Below, piece after piece: positions 18,958 through 27,522 of a stretch of 64,000 nt of DNA. The notes below the pieces were generated by a model. The model searched no databases. It was not told where the DNA came from and saw only the letters and a list, made by a program, of their open reading frames with translations. The stretch covers positions 65,520 through 129,519 of the forward strand of contig NZ_MUYU01000015.1 in the NCBI RefSeq assembly GCF_002014825.1, read 5' to 3'. The translations under genes and the position numbers were made by a program. This stretch comes from Moraxella pluranimalium (lineage in GTDB: Bacteria > Pseudomonadota > Gammaproteobacteria > Pseudomonadales > Moraxellaceae). Each line of letters begins with the position of its first letter. Within the stretch, counting starts at the first letter, position 1.

Positions 18958-18973
18958 GGTTTGTCTCACAAAG

Positions 18974-19002
18974 TATCTTGTGCTTAAAATATCTTGTGCT
19001 TA
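18974..19002. repeat. 13-bp direct repeat in the AAA/DUF4143 leader
   Basis: TATCTTGTGCTTA occurs twice without mismatch, at 18974-18986 and 18990-19002, a 16-bp period. It lies between the dyad array and the start codon at 18957, overlapping or just downstream of a TACAAT -10-like element (19002-19007 on the minus strand). Confidence 0.7.
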
Positions 19003-19037
19003 TTGTAGCTGTTTTTTGGATAAAAATCAGCAAATAT

Positions 19038-19128
19038 ACACTTTTTCCTTTGAAAAAATGTCATCAAACCACACTTTTTCATACGAAAAAATGTATCAAT
19101 ACCACACTTTTTCCTTTGAAAAAAATGT
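19038..19128. repeat. Three tandem 24-bp dyads at 33-bp pitch (iteron-like)
   Basis: Each unit is ACACTTTTTC-N4-GAAAAAATGT, an imperfect inverted repeat with 9 of 10 arm positions pairing. Units lie at 19038-19061, 19071-19094 and 19104-19128 (the last has one extra A). The starts are exactly 33 bp apart, and the 9-bp spacers after units 1 and 2 are also alike (CATCAAACC, ATCAATACC). The array begins 81 bp upstream of the AAA/DUF4143 ATG. It is likely a protein-binding array, about three helical turns apart. Confidence 0.8.
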
Positions 19129-19146
19129 AAAACTCATCCACCAAGC

Positions 19147-19173
19147 AAAAAAAATCCGCCCATCAGGACGGAT
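19147..19173 (-). terminator. Terminator after the DUF333 lipoprotein gene
   Basis: On the minus strand an 8-bp stem (ATCCGTCC with GGGCGGAT, one wobble) with loop TGAT is followed by eight T residues. It lies 32 bases beyond the stop codon at 19205. Confidence 0.8.
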
Positions 19174-19197
19174 AAAGACGGATAAAGACGGATAAAT
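19168..19197. repeat. Triplicated 10-bp tandem repeat GACGGATAAA
   Basis: GACGGATAAA is repeated three times head to tail just inside the lipoprotein gene's 3' untranslated region, overlapping the left arm of its terminator hairpin. It looks like slippage expansion of the terminator stem base. Confidence 0.75.
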
Positions 19198-19204
19198 AAC
19201 AATC

Positions 19205-19453
19205 TTACTTAGCGTGCTTGCGGAAATATTCCCACTCTTCGACCACCTGACCATTTGGCAGATGGCACAGTGCATATTCACCACCGTTGCTATCAGTGCG
19301 ACGCTCCGATTTACCGCCTTGATTAAGACAAAAGACCGATGCAGGATTGGCAAGACCCACCATCGGCTCACTCGCCTTTGGCGCTTCGGTTTTAGTAGCA
19401 CAGGCAGATAGTAGTACGCTTGTCGCCACAGTCGTTAGCAGAATTTTTTTCAT
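19205..19453 (-). CDS. DUF333 lipoprotein
   Basis: This is an 82-residue lipoprotein with start MKKILL at 19453 and a GTGAG ribosome-binding sequence. The lipobox LSAC gives the acylated cysteine at residue 18. The mature part is a single DUF333 (hemolysin-like) domain, pattern ANPASVFCLNQGGKSE near residues 36-51 and CHLPNGQVVEEWEYFR at the end, with two cysteines that could pair. DUF333 proteins are small envelope lipoproteins of unknown role; E. coli YoaF is a relative. It sits between ispB and the AAA/DUF4143 gene. Confidence 0.85.
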   Translation of the reverse strand: MKKILLTTVATSVLLSACATKTEAPKASEPMVGLANPASVFCLNQGGKSERRTDSNGGEYALCHLPNGQVVEEWEYFRKHAK

Positions 19454-19489
19454 GATTTTACTCACTTTTTATTTAATCAATAAGATAGC

Positions 19490-20482
19490 TTATACCAAAC
19501 GACTGCTTGCCAACTGGGTCAGCTGATACAGTCCATCACGATAGCGGTTATTTGGCAGGCTTGATAGCGCATCTTGGGCAAGCTTAGTTTCTTCCAATGC
19601 TCGTGCTTTGCAATAATCGAGCGCACCTGAACTTTGTACCAGTGCAATCAGCTCGCCTGCATCGTCCACTTTACCGGTCTGTACAGCGATACGCAGTTTG
19701 TCATAATCGGCGCTGTTGTTATTTTTTAGAATTTCTAATGTTTTGATGATTGGCAAAGTTGGCTTACCTTCTGCCAAATCATCGCCCAAATTCTTACCCA
19801 TCACTGCCGCATCACCGCTAAAATCCAGCACATCATCAATCATCTGAAAGGCATTACCAAAATGATAGGCAAACGCCCCAAGCGCATCCAGATGCTCATC
19901 ACGACCTTGTAAAATCGCAGCGCCCTTGGTCGCCATCATAAACAGGCGTGATGTCTTGCCATCGATGATTTGTAGGTAATCATCTTCTACCGTCTCAGGA
20001 TTGTGCTGATGTTGTAGCTGCAGCACTTCACCTTCGGCAATATCACAAGTGCCATCACTAAATAGCTTAAGTAGTGGCAGATTATTAAAACCTACCAACA
20101 AATTAAACGAGCGAGCAATCAGATAATCCCCGACAAGCACCGCTGTGGCATTATCCCAAGTAGCGTTCGCTGTCGGGCGACCACGACGCAATCCTGATGC
20201 ATCAATGACATCATCATGCACAAGCGTGGCGGTATGCAGCATCTCGGTAATCGCCGCTAGTTGCATCGCTTGCTCACTTTGGACATCGGCAAGCATTCGC
20301 GCGGTCAGTAGCGTAATCAAGGGGCGCATACGCTTACCGCCTGCGTCGATGACGTGCTTTGAGACACTCATCACCAGTTGCACTTTTGAATTAAGACTAC
20401 CAAAAACCTGCTTATCCATAATCGCAAAGTCGTCAGCGACGATGGCTTGAATGTCGGCATAAGTGGGAATAGAAGCTGTCAT
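19490..20482 (-). CDS. ispB: Octaprenyl diphosphate synthase
   Basis: The 330-residue trans-prenyl transferase builds the long isoprenoid side chain of quinones from FPP and IPP. The first aspartate-rich motif is LVHDDVIDAS (about residue 82) and the second is MIDDVLDFSGD (about residue 210). Both are intact. GGKRMRP and GKTSRLF are also family marks. Start is the ATG at 20482 (MTASIPTYAD); 18 further upstream codons are open but lack support. The product feeds ubiquinone synthesis along with UbiH. Octaprenyl is assumed by homology; chain length cannot be read directly. Confidence 0.92.
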   Translation of the reverse strand: MTASIPTYADIQAIVADDFAIMDKQVFGSLNSKVQLVMSVSKHVIDAGGKRMRPLITLLTARMLADVQSEQAMQLAAITEMLHTATLVHDDVIDASGLRRGRPTANATWDNATAVLVGDYLIARSFNLLVGFNNLPLLKLFSDGTCDIAEGEVLQLQHQHNPETVEDDYLQIIDGKTSRLFMMATKGAAILQGRDEHLDALGAFAYHFGNAFQMIDDVLDFSGDAAVMGKNLGDDLAEGKPTLPIIKTLEILKNNNSADYDKLRIAVQTGKVDDAGELIALVQSSGALDYCKARALEETKLAQDALSSLPNNRYRDGLYQLTQLASSRLV

Positions 20483-20672
20483 ATAGGCACGCCAAAAAAA
20501 ATCTAACAAAAAATTTACCGTATCATACCATATCACGCCGTGTTACTCAAAAATCTTGCACGATGTTTTTGTGAAATTCGCTAAATTTGTTTAAAAATTA
20601 GCCAGTTGGTTTGCTTAGAACAATTTTTCATAACTAATTGTTATATTTTCATACACAATTTAGCCAGCTAAC

Positions 20673-20703
20673 ACTTGTAATACAAGTCAAGTACAGGCAT
20701 AAT
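20673..20703 (+). promoter_or_regulatory. aroG-type promoter with palindromic operator over the -35
   Basis: TTGTAA (20675-20680) and CATAAT (20698-20703) are spaced 17 bp. A perfect palindrome ACTTGT-AAT-ACAAGT (20673-20687) covers the -35 hexamer, the right place for a repressor. It lies 55 bp upstream of the DAHP synthase ATG. Confidence 0.6.
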
Positions 20704-20757
20704 GTTGTCTTTGAATAAATTGTGGCATCTTAGCCAATATTGACGGAAAGCCAAGTT

Positions 20758-21840
20758 ATGAGCCAAACAAGCACCCAAAACACAGAAATCGACGACGTGA
20801 ACATCGAAAAAATCATTCCACTGATTACCCCAAGCAGCCTAAAAGCCGAATTACCGCTATCTGACACCGCCTATCAAACCGTATTAAACGGTCGTAAAGT
20901 CGTGCAAAACATCCTAGATGGTATCGATAAGCGCATCTTGGTCGTCGTCGGCCCTTGTTCTATCCATGACACCGTAGCCGCTCATGAATATGCCGATAAA
21001 TTAAAGGTGCTTGCAGATGAGCTAAAAGATGAGTTATTCATCGTGATGCGTGTATATTTCGAAAAACCACGCACCACCACAGGTTGGAAAGGTCTTATCA
21101 ATGACCCTGATATGAACGACAGCTTTGATATCGAAAAAGGTCTGCATATCGCTCGTAAGCTACTGCTTGAGCTGAACGAAAAAGGTCTGCCATGCGCCAC
21201 CGAAGCACTTGACCCGAACACCCCACAATATATGCAGGACCTAATCAGCTGGTCAGCCATCGGTGCGCGCACCACCGAGAGCCAAACGCACCGTGAGATG
21301 AGCTCAGGTCTATCTTGCCCAGTTGGCTTTAAAAACGGTACGGATGGCAGTATGACCGTTGCTGTCAATGCCATGCAAGCGGTGCAATCAGGTCATAGCT
21401 TCTTAGGCTTATCAAGTGATGGTCAAGTCGCTATCATCAAATCAAAAGGCAACAAATACGCCCATGTGGTGTTGCGTGGTGGTAATGATAAGCCAAACTA
21501 TGATGAAACTGCCGTCGCCGCTGCCGAAAATGAACTCGCCAAAGGCAAAACCAATGGCAAAATCATGATTGACGCCAGCCACGCCAACAGTGGCAAAGAC
21601 CCATACCTACAGCCAATGGTCATCAGCAATGTCGCCGGTCAAATCGCCAAAGGCAACAAATCTATCATGGGTCTGATGATTGAAAGCCATCTAAAAGGCG
21701 GTCGCCAAAACATCCCTGCCGACCTATCACAGCTAGAATACGGCAAGTCAGTCACTGATGGCTGCCTAGATTGGGAGGCGACTGTTGAGACACTGCGTAG
21801 CTTTGCTAAAGAAGTTAAAGAACATTTGCCAAATCGCTGA
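20758..21840 (+). CDS. 3-deoxy-7-phosphoheptulonate synthase (DAHP synthase), type I
   Basis: The 360-residue enzyme condenses phosphoenolpyruvate with erythrose 4-phosphate in the first step of the shikimate pathway. Signature runs include VVGPCSIHD (about residue 60), RVYFEKPRTTTGWKG (about 95), KNGTDGS, and the metal-site region MIDASHANSGKD (about 270). It belongs to the AroF/AroG/AroH class, which is feedback-inhibited by Phe, Tyr or Trp; which one is not clear. The start is the ATG at 20758 after GGAAAG. Single-gene unit with its own promoter and terminator. Confidence 0.95.
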   Translation: MSQTSTQNTEIDDVNIEKIIPLITPSSLKAELPLSDTAYQTVLNGRKVVQNILDGIDKRILVVVGPCSIHDTVAAHEYADKLKVLADELKDELFIVMRVYFEKPRTTTGWKGLINDPDMNDSFDIEKGLHIARKLLLELNEKGLPCATEALDPNTPQYMQDLISWSAIGARTTESQTHREMSSGLSCPVGFKNGTDGSMTVAVNAMQAVQSGHSFLGLSSDGQVAIIKSKGNKYAHVVLRGGNDKPNYDETAVAAAENELAKGKTNGKIMIDASHANSGKDPYLQPMVISNVAGQIAKGNKSIMGLMIESHLKGGRQNIPADLSQLEYGKSVTDGCLDWEATVETLRSFAKEVKEHLPNR

Positions 21841-21882
21841 TTGGGCAACTTTGCAATACTTTTAGAAGTATTTTGATAAGGC

Positions 21883-21907
21883 AAAACCGTCATTCGTGGC
21901 GGTTTTT
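21883..21907 (+). terminator. Terminator after DAHP synthase
   Basis: A 10-bp stem (AAAACCGTCA with TGGCGGTTTT, one wobble) has a stable TTCG loop and ends in TTTTT. Confidence 0.85.
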
Positions 21908-22007
21908 GCGTTATGGCGTTATAATAGCCGAACAATCGCTTGATTCACCCAATTTTTGATTAACCAATTCACATTGCCAATTTATCAACTTAAACAACGA
22001 GCACCCC

Positions 22008-22715
22008 ATGAGTAATCCTAGTTTTAAAGATTTATTATCCAAAGAATTTCGTGACAATCTTAAAAATCTCGCCAAACCATCAACCAAGCCCGAGAGCGAT
22101 ACAGGCAAGCCCACCGACCCTGTTTGCCTTATGAATGTCAAACAAGTCGCTGGCGAAGTCAAACGCTTCAATCACGATGCCATCGACGAAGACAAAGTGC
22201 TGTTTATGCAGGCGATGAGCGGTGTCGCCCCACTCAAAACCGATGCCGTCGTCAGCCACTGCCCCGCCAAAGCCGATGAGAACGCCCTGCGTCGTCGCGC
22301 TGCTGCCGAAGGTGGCGAAGAGCTGCTTGGTGCTAATCTATCCGATATGCAAGCCCTACTTAACCCTGTGGCAGGCGAAGCGTATTTGTCGTACAAAAAT
22401 CCAACCTTGCAGAACAAGATTTTTGAGCAATTAAAACAAGGCAAACTGCGCTGGTATGATGCGGTGGATTTGCACGGCTCAAGCATCGAAGACGCCCGCA
22501 ATGCGGTACAAACCATCATCGCCAATGCCCTATCAAATGGTGAAACTGTGGTCAAAATCGTACACGGCAAAGGCAAAGACGCCATCATCAAAACCTGCGT
22601 CAATGGCTGGCTACGCCAAATCAGCGATGTCATGGCATTCGTCTCCGCCCCCGCCAATGACGGTGGCAACGGTGCAGTACTTGTACTACTAAAGAAAAAG
22701 AAACTGGATAAATAA
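22008..22715 (+). CDS. Smr-domain endonuclease-like protein
   Basis: The 235-residue protein has a C-terminal Smr domain (about residues 148-232). Its marks are VDLHGSSIEDA, the KIVHGKGKD motif, and the closing segment NGAVLVLLK. The N-terminal half is a charged, possibly disordered region, as in the YdaL/SmrB group. Smr domains nick DNA or cleave RNA; E. coli SmrB cuts mRNA at collided ribosomes. The domain here has the DLHG motif linked to activity. It is a single gene, ending at a bidirectional terminator. Confidence 0.88.
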   Translation: MSNPSFKDLLSKEFRDNLKNLAKPSTKPESDTGKPTDPVCLMNVKQVAGEVKRFNHDAIDEDKVLFMQAMSGVAPLKTDAVVSHCPAKADENALRRRAAAEGGEELLGANLSDMQALLNPVAGEAYLSYKNPTLQNKIFEQLKQGKLRWYDAVDLHGSSIEDARNAVQTIIANALSNGETVVKIVHGKGKDAIIKTCVNGWLRQISDVMAFVSAPANDGGNGAVLVLLKKKKLDK

Positions 22716-22720
22716 GTAAA

Positions 22721-22756
22721 AAATCACCCCAAAAGCACTAACCTTTGGGGTGATTT
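22721..22756. terminator. Bidirectional terminator between the Smr gene and purine permease gene
   Basis: A 13-bp perfect stem (AAATCACCCCAAA with its complement) and 10-base loop lies between the convergent genes. Confidence 0.85.
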
Positions 22757-22776
22757 GCTATGGATAATGGCTAAGT

Positions 22777-24093
22777 TTAGCCACCAAACATGGCAAATTT
22801 AAATACCCACAATGCGGCGATAATCCACACCATATACGGTACGCTCTTTGCCTTGCCTGTCAATAGCTTGATGAGCGCATAGCTGATAAAGCCCATCGCA
22901 ATGCCATCAGCAATCGAATAAGTCAACGGCATAAATACGATGGTCAAAAATGCAGGCGCCGCTTCGGTGATATCCGACCAGTCAATATCAAGAATGCCTT
23001 GAATCATCAAAATAGCGATGAACAGTAGCGCAGGTGCAACTGCAAAGCCCGGAATCGACTGTGCCAATGGTGCTAAGAATAGACAGCCCAAGAACAGCAG
23101 TGCCACCACCACAGTGGTCAAGCCTGTGCGACCACCTGCCGCCACGCCTGATGCTGATTCGATGTATGGCGTGGTTGATGATGTGCCAAGTGCCGCACCT
23201 GCGACAATCGCTGCCGAGTCGGCAAATAAGGCACGCTTGAGTCGTGGTAATTTACCATCAACCAGCAGACCTGCACGATAAGACACGCCTACCAAAGTCC
23301 CTGTCGAGTCGAACAAATCCACCAAGAAAAACACAAAAATCACGCCAATCAGACTTGCGGTAAACAGCCCATCAAAATCCATCTGCATAAAGGTCGGCGC
23401 AAGTGATGGCACTTCGCCCACGATGCCTTGAAATTCATTATGCCCTGTCAAGGTTGATAGTGCAGTCACCACCAAAATACTGATGATAATCGCACCTGTC
23501 ACACGAAAATGATGCAACACAATCATCATCAAAAAGCCCAAAAAGGCATACAGCACTTGTGGGGATTTCATATCGCCAAGCTGTACCAAAGTGAACTGAT
23601 TGGCGACGACGATGCCTGATTTTTGAAAGGCGATAAACGCCAAAAATAGCCCGATACCGCCACCGATGGCAAGCTTTAATGACATCGGAATCGCATTGAC
23701 AATCTGCTCACGGATGCTCAATACACTGATGATAAAAAACACCACGCCCGAGACGAACACCGCCGCCAATGCCGTCTGCCACGGCACTGCCATCGCCCCA
23801 AGGCACACGGAGGCAAAATAAGCATTGAGCCCCATACCCGGCGCTAAAGCAATCGGATAATTTGCCAATAGCCCCATGACCAGACAGCCAATCGCCGCCG
23901 CCAAACAGGTCGCCACAAAAATCGCCCCATGATCCATCCCTGTCTCTGATAGGATGATTGGGTTGATGATCATGATGTAGCACATGGTCAAAAATGTGGT
24001 CAAACCAGCAATGGCTTCGGTTTTGACGGTCGTGCCATTGACTGATAAGTGAAATAATTTTTCAAAGAAACTTGAAGAATGTGAACTTGACAT
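22777..24093 (-). CDS. NCS2/AzgA-type purine permease
   Basis: The 438-residue protein has about 13 membrane helices. It is of the AzgA-like branch, as shown by ALAPGMGLNAYFA (about residue 82), DLFDSTGTLVGV (about 262) and the GTSSTTPYIESASG segment (about 303). E. coli relatives (GhxP, GhxQ, AdeP) import guanine/hypoxanthine or adenine with protons; the choice of base is not determinable here. No purine riboswitch is visible in the upstream gap. Single gene. Confidence 0.9.
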   Translation of the reverse strand: MSSSHSSSFFEKLFHLSVNGTTVKTEAIAGLTTFLTMCYIMIINPIILSETGMDHGAIFVATCLAAAIGCLVMGLLANYPIALAPGMGLNAYFASVCLGAMAVPWQTALAAVFVSGVVFFIISVLSIREQIVNAIPMSLKLAIGGGIGLFLAFIAFQKSGIVVANQFTLVQLGDMKSPQVLYAFLGFLMMIVLHHFRVTGAIIISILVVTALSTLTGHNEFQGIVGEVPSLAPTFMQMDFDGLFTASLIGVIFVFFLVDLFDSTGTLVGVSYRAGLLVDGKLPRLKRALFADSAAIVAGAALGTSSTTPYIESASGVAAGGRTGLTTVVVALLFLGCLFLAPLAQSIPGFAVAPALLFIAILMIQGILDIDWSDITEAAPAFLTIVFMPLTYSIADGIAMGFISYALIKLLTGKAKSVPYMVWIIAALWVFKFAMFGG

Positions 24094-24262
24094 AAGCCAA
24101 CCTTAAAATTAAAAAGAGCCATCATCAAGCAAATGCTCAATTTAGCTCCCCAATGCAGTCATTTGATCGTTAATCAGTTGATAAGTTACAATCGAGCAAT
24201 ATGATAGCACACTTTGATTAACAATACATCTTGTTATCATATTTAAGACTATCCGCCAATAC

Positions 24263-24295
24263 AAACACCATTTAAGCATCTGCCTAAATGGTGTT
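24263..24295 (-). terminator. Weak terminator-like hairpin after amtB
   Basis: An 11-bp perfect stem (AACACCATTTA with its complement) with a 10-base loop is followed on the minus strand by only a short T run, so termination may be inefficient. Confidence 0.5.
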
Positions 24296-24313
24296 GGTTT
24301 GGGTTAATTGCGA

Positions 24314-25600
24314 TTAATCCGCAATTTTTTCGCCATGGATCGCTAGGTCAAGACCTTGATATTCATCTTCGGCATCGACACGCAGACCGATGGTGTATTT
24401 GATTGCAAGACCAATGATGGCAGTCATCACAGCACTATAAGCAATGGTAGCTAGTACGCCTTCGATTTGTAGCCATAGCTGAGATGCCATGCTGACATTT
24501 GCTGCATCAGGATAAATCTCAGTGCTAACGAACACCCCAGTCAAGACCGCACCAACGATACCGCCCACGCCATGCAGACCGAACGCATCTAGGCTATCAT
24601 CAATGCCCAAGCGACGCTTGCCGTATTGAATCATCAAGAAACACGCCACCGCAGTCAAGACACCGATAGCCAGCGCACCTGAAACATCCACAAAACCTGC
24701 CGCAGGGGTGATACCTACCAAGCCTGCGATCGCACCTGATGCACCGCCCAACGCTGACGCCTTGCCACGAGCGAAGTATTCGCACACCATCCAAGCGATT
24801 GCACCGATTGCCGCTGCCACTTGTGAGACAACGAGCGCCATCGCTGCACTGCCATTAGCACCCAGTGCCGAGCCGCCATTAAAGCCAAACCAGCCAACCC
24901 ACACAAGACCTGCACCAATCAAAGTCAATGACAAGTTTGCCGGTGCAAGATTGCCTTTGCCATAGTCTTTACGCTTGCCAAGCAGCGCCGCTAACACAAG
25001 ACCTGCCACACCAGCATTGATATGCACCACAGTACCACCGGCAAAGTCAAGCGCATCGCCAGTCAGCCAGCCGCCACCCCATACCCAGTGGCAAATCGGC
25101 GCATACACAAGCAACACCCAAGCTGCCGAGAACCACATAAAAGCACCGAATTTGATACGCTCAGCCAATGACCCTGCCAAAATCGCCACCGTAATCACCG
25201 CAAAGGTCAATTGGAAAATCACGAACAAAATCACAGGAATCGTACCGCTGACATCATCGAGCCCAACGCCTGCTAACATGGTATTGGCAAAGCCGCCGAC
25301 AAAGGCATTCATACTCCCTTCAGAAAACGCCAGCGAATACCCAAGCACCACCCACAGCACCGACACCACCGCCGTCGCCCCATAGCTATGCATCATGGTT
25401 GAGAGAATGTTTTTCTTACGCACCATCCCTGCATAAAACAGCGCAAGCCCCGGCAAAGTCATCATCAGCACCAACGCTGTCGAGACCAGCACCCACGCTG
25501 TATCACCGGTATCTAGCACATCTTCGGCAAATGCCACATTCGACATCCCCAAAAGTCCAAGTCCCAATAAGGCTGATTGCCACTTTCTTAACGCTTTCAT
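24314..25600 (-). CDS. amtB: Ammonium transporter
   Basis: The 428-residue protein has a cleavable signal peptide (AFA at about residue 25) and 11 membrane helices, the Amt standard. The twin pore histidines are H193 (GGTVVHINAG) and H343 (AFGLHGVGG), and the conserved aspartate before the first is D185. It conducts ammonium and is gated by the PII protein GlnK, encoded 33 bases upstream in the same orientation. Expression is expected under nitrogen limitation. Confidence 0.96.
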   Translation of the reverse strand: MKALRKWQSALLGLGLLGMSNVAFAEDVLDTGDTAWVLVSTALVLMMTLPGLALFYAGMVRKKNILSTMMHSYGATAVVSVLWVVLGYSLAFSEGSMNAFVGGFANTMLAGVGLDDVSGTIPVILFVIFQLTFAVITVAILAGSLAERIKFGAFMWFSAAWVLLVYAPICHWVWGGGWLTGDALDFAGGTVVHINAGVAGLVLAALLGKRKDYGKGNLAPANLSLTLIGAGLVWVGWFGFNGGSALGANGSAAMALVVSQVAAAIGAIAWMVCEYFARGKASALGGASGAIAGLVGITPAAGFVDVSGALAIGVLTAVACFLMIQYGKRRLGIDDSLDAFGLHGVGGIVGAVLTGVFVSTEIYPDAANVSMASQLWLQIEGVLATIAYSAVMTAIIGLAIKYTIGLRVDAEDEYQGLDLAIHGEKIAD

Positions 25601-25633
25601 TTGCTACCCCTTTTGCATTTGATTTGTCTGAGT

Positions 25634-25981
<348 letters not shown>

Positions 25982-26209
25982 CTATTGCTTCTTAGTAGCT
26001 TTGTAACTTTGTGTAACTTGTTTGTTGTTACATAGTATGCAAAATTTCCATGCAAATGAAAAACGGTTTATTTTTATAAAAAAAGCTTTATTTATCATTT
26101 TTTCTTATGTTTTAATAATTATAATTATTCAATATTATTTCTTATGTTTTTATATGTTTTATTAATATATAAATTTTGGCGATGTTGCGTGGATAATTTG
26201 GGATAAAAA

Positions 26210-26237
26210 TTGCATAAAATGGGCAATCTGCTACAAT
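26210..26237 (+). promoter_or_regulatory. lpxB promoter
   Basis: TTGCAT (26210-26215) and TACAAT (26232-26237) are 16 bp apart. The lpxB ATG lies 28 bases downstream, with AAAGG as its ribosome-binding site. Confidence 0.6.
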
Positions 26238-26265
26238 AACGCTTAGTCTTTTTAAAGGTCTTTTT

Positions 26266-27522
26266 ATGACAAGCACCACTCTTCCCGTCAAGCCACTCAC
26301 CATCGGTATCGTCGCAGGCGAAGTCTCAGGCGATGCACTTGGTGCGGATTTTATGCAAAAAATGAACGCCATCCATCCACACATCCGCTGGGTCGGTGTC
26401 GGTGGCACGCAGATGGCGGCACAAGGGCTTGATTCGGTGATACAGATGTCACGCCTATCAGTGATGGGCCTGGTAGAAGTCGTCAAGCATCTACCAGATT
26501 TACTTCGTGCAAAAAAAGAGATTTTGACGGCGTTTGATGACGCCAAGATTGATGTGTTTGTTGGGATTGATGCGCCTGATTTTAATCTGCGACTGGGCAA
26601 AGTGCTTAAGCCAAAAGGCGTGTACTCTGTGCAATACGTCAGTCCATCGGTGTGGGCATGGCGCGAAAATCGCATTCACGGCATCAAGGCAGCGACTGAT
26701 TTGGTGCTGTGCCTATTTCCTTTTGAGCTTGATGTCTATGCCAAGCACGAGCACCCTGCCGTCTGCGTCGGTCATCCACTACTTGCCAAGCTATCTGCCG
26801 ACACCCGAGCACAGGCTGATAAGCGTGCCGAGCTGATTAATGCGTTACCGCAGTTTACTGATTTGACAAAGCTGATGACCGCCAAACAAGTGATTTGTCT
26901 GATGGCTGGCTCTCGCACATCAGAGATTAATGCCATCTTGCCACTATTGATTGACAGTGCCAAATTATTGGCAAATCAGCAGGCAGATTGTCAGTTTATC
27001 CTACCTGTGGTCAGCCAAGTACACGCCCAATTGGTGCAAGCCTATTGCCAAACACACGCTGGTGAATTGGCAGATAGTATTCATATTGTGCATAATGATG
27101 GTCAATTTTTATACACATCTAATTTGGGGCTAAGCCAAGCTTGTATGAATATCAGCGATGTCGTACTACTTGCATCAGGCACAGCAACGCTTGAGTGTCT
27201 ACTGCTTGAGCGTCCGATGGTGGTAGTGTATAAAGTCAGTGCGATGACCTATGCCATCGCCAAACGACTGGTCAAAATCCCTTATGTCAGCCTGCCAAAC
27301 ATTCTATCACATCAGCAAATCGGTCAAGCCATCGTGCCTGAGCTCATCCAAGCCGATGCTACAGCGATGGCAGTGAGTGAGCAGGCACAGATAATTTTGG
27401 CGGATACAACCAAGCAAACCACCAAGCTACACCAAACAGCCAAGACACTGCGAGCCGATAGTCATGCCAATCCTGCACAGGCGGTGCTTGATGGATTTTA
27501 TAAAAATAAGGCGGTCTTATGA
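26266..27522 (+). CDS. lpxB: Lipid-A-disaccharide synthase
   Basis: The 418-residue GT19 glycosyltransferase joins UDP-2,3-diacylglucosamine and lipid X into the lipid A disaccharide at the inner membrane. Marks include IVAGEVSGDALGADFM (residues 15-30), PDFNLRLGK, YVSPSVWAWRENRI and LASGTATLECLL. It carries an extra short segment around residues 195-210 compared with E. coli LpxB (382). The stop overlaps the rnhB start by four bases. The usual lpxD-fabZ-lpxA-lpxB order is not kept: no other lpx gene adjoins. Confidence 0.96.
   Translation: MTSTTLPVKPLTIGIVAGEVSGDALGADFMQKMNAIHPHIRWVGVGGTQMAAQGLDSVIQMSRLSVMGLVEVVKHLPDLLRAKKEILTAFDDAKIDVFVGIDAPDFNLRLGKVLKPKGVYSVQYVSPSVWAWRENRIHGIKAATDLVLCLFPFELDVYAKHEHPAVCVGHPLLAKLSADTRAQADKRAELINALPQFTDLTKLMTAKQVICLMAGSRTSEINAILPLLIDSAKLLANQQADCQFILPVVSQVHAQLVQAYCQTHAGELADSIHIVHNDGQFLYTSNLGLSQACMNISDVVLLASGTATLECLLLERPMVVVYKVSAMTYAIAKRLVKIPYVSLPNILSHQQIGQAIVPELIQADATAMAVSEQAQIILADTTKQTTKLHQTAKTLRADSHANPAQAVLDGFYKNKAVL

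Noticed and set aside
18897..19195. Plus-strand open frames across the AAA/DUF4143 upstream region
   Set aside because: They translate the dyad array and repeats (TLFPLKK-like runs) and overlap the ATPase gene start; a repeat artefact rather than a gene.
26037..26060. Sigma-54 promoter for glnK (TGG...GCA)
   Set aside because: The GG and GC are only 7 bases apart, not 10, so it cannot be a -24/-12 element.
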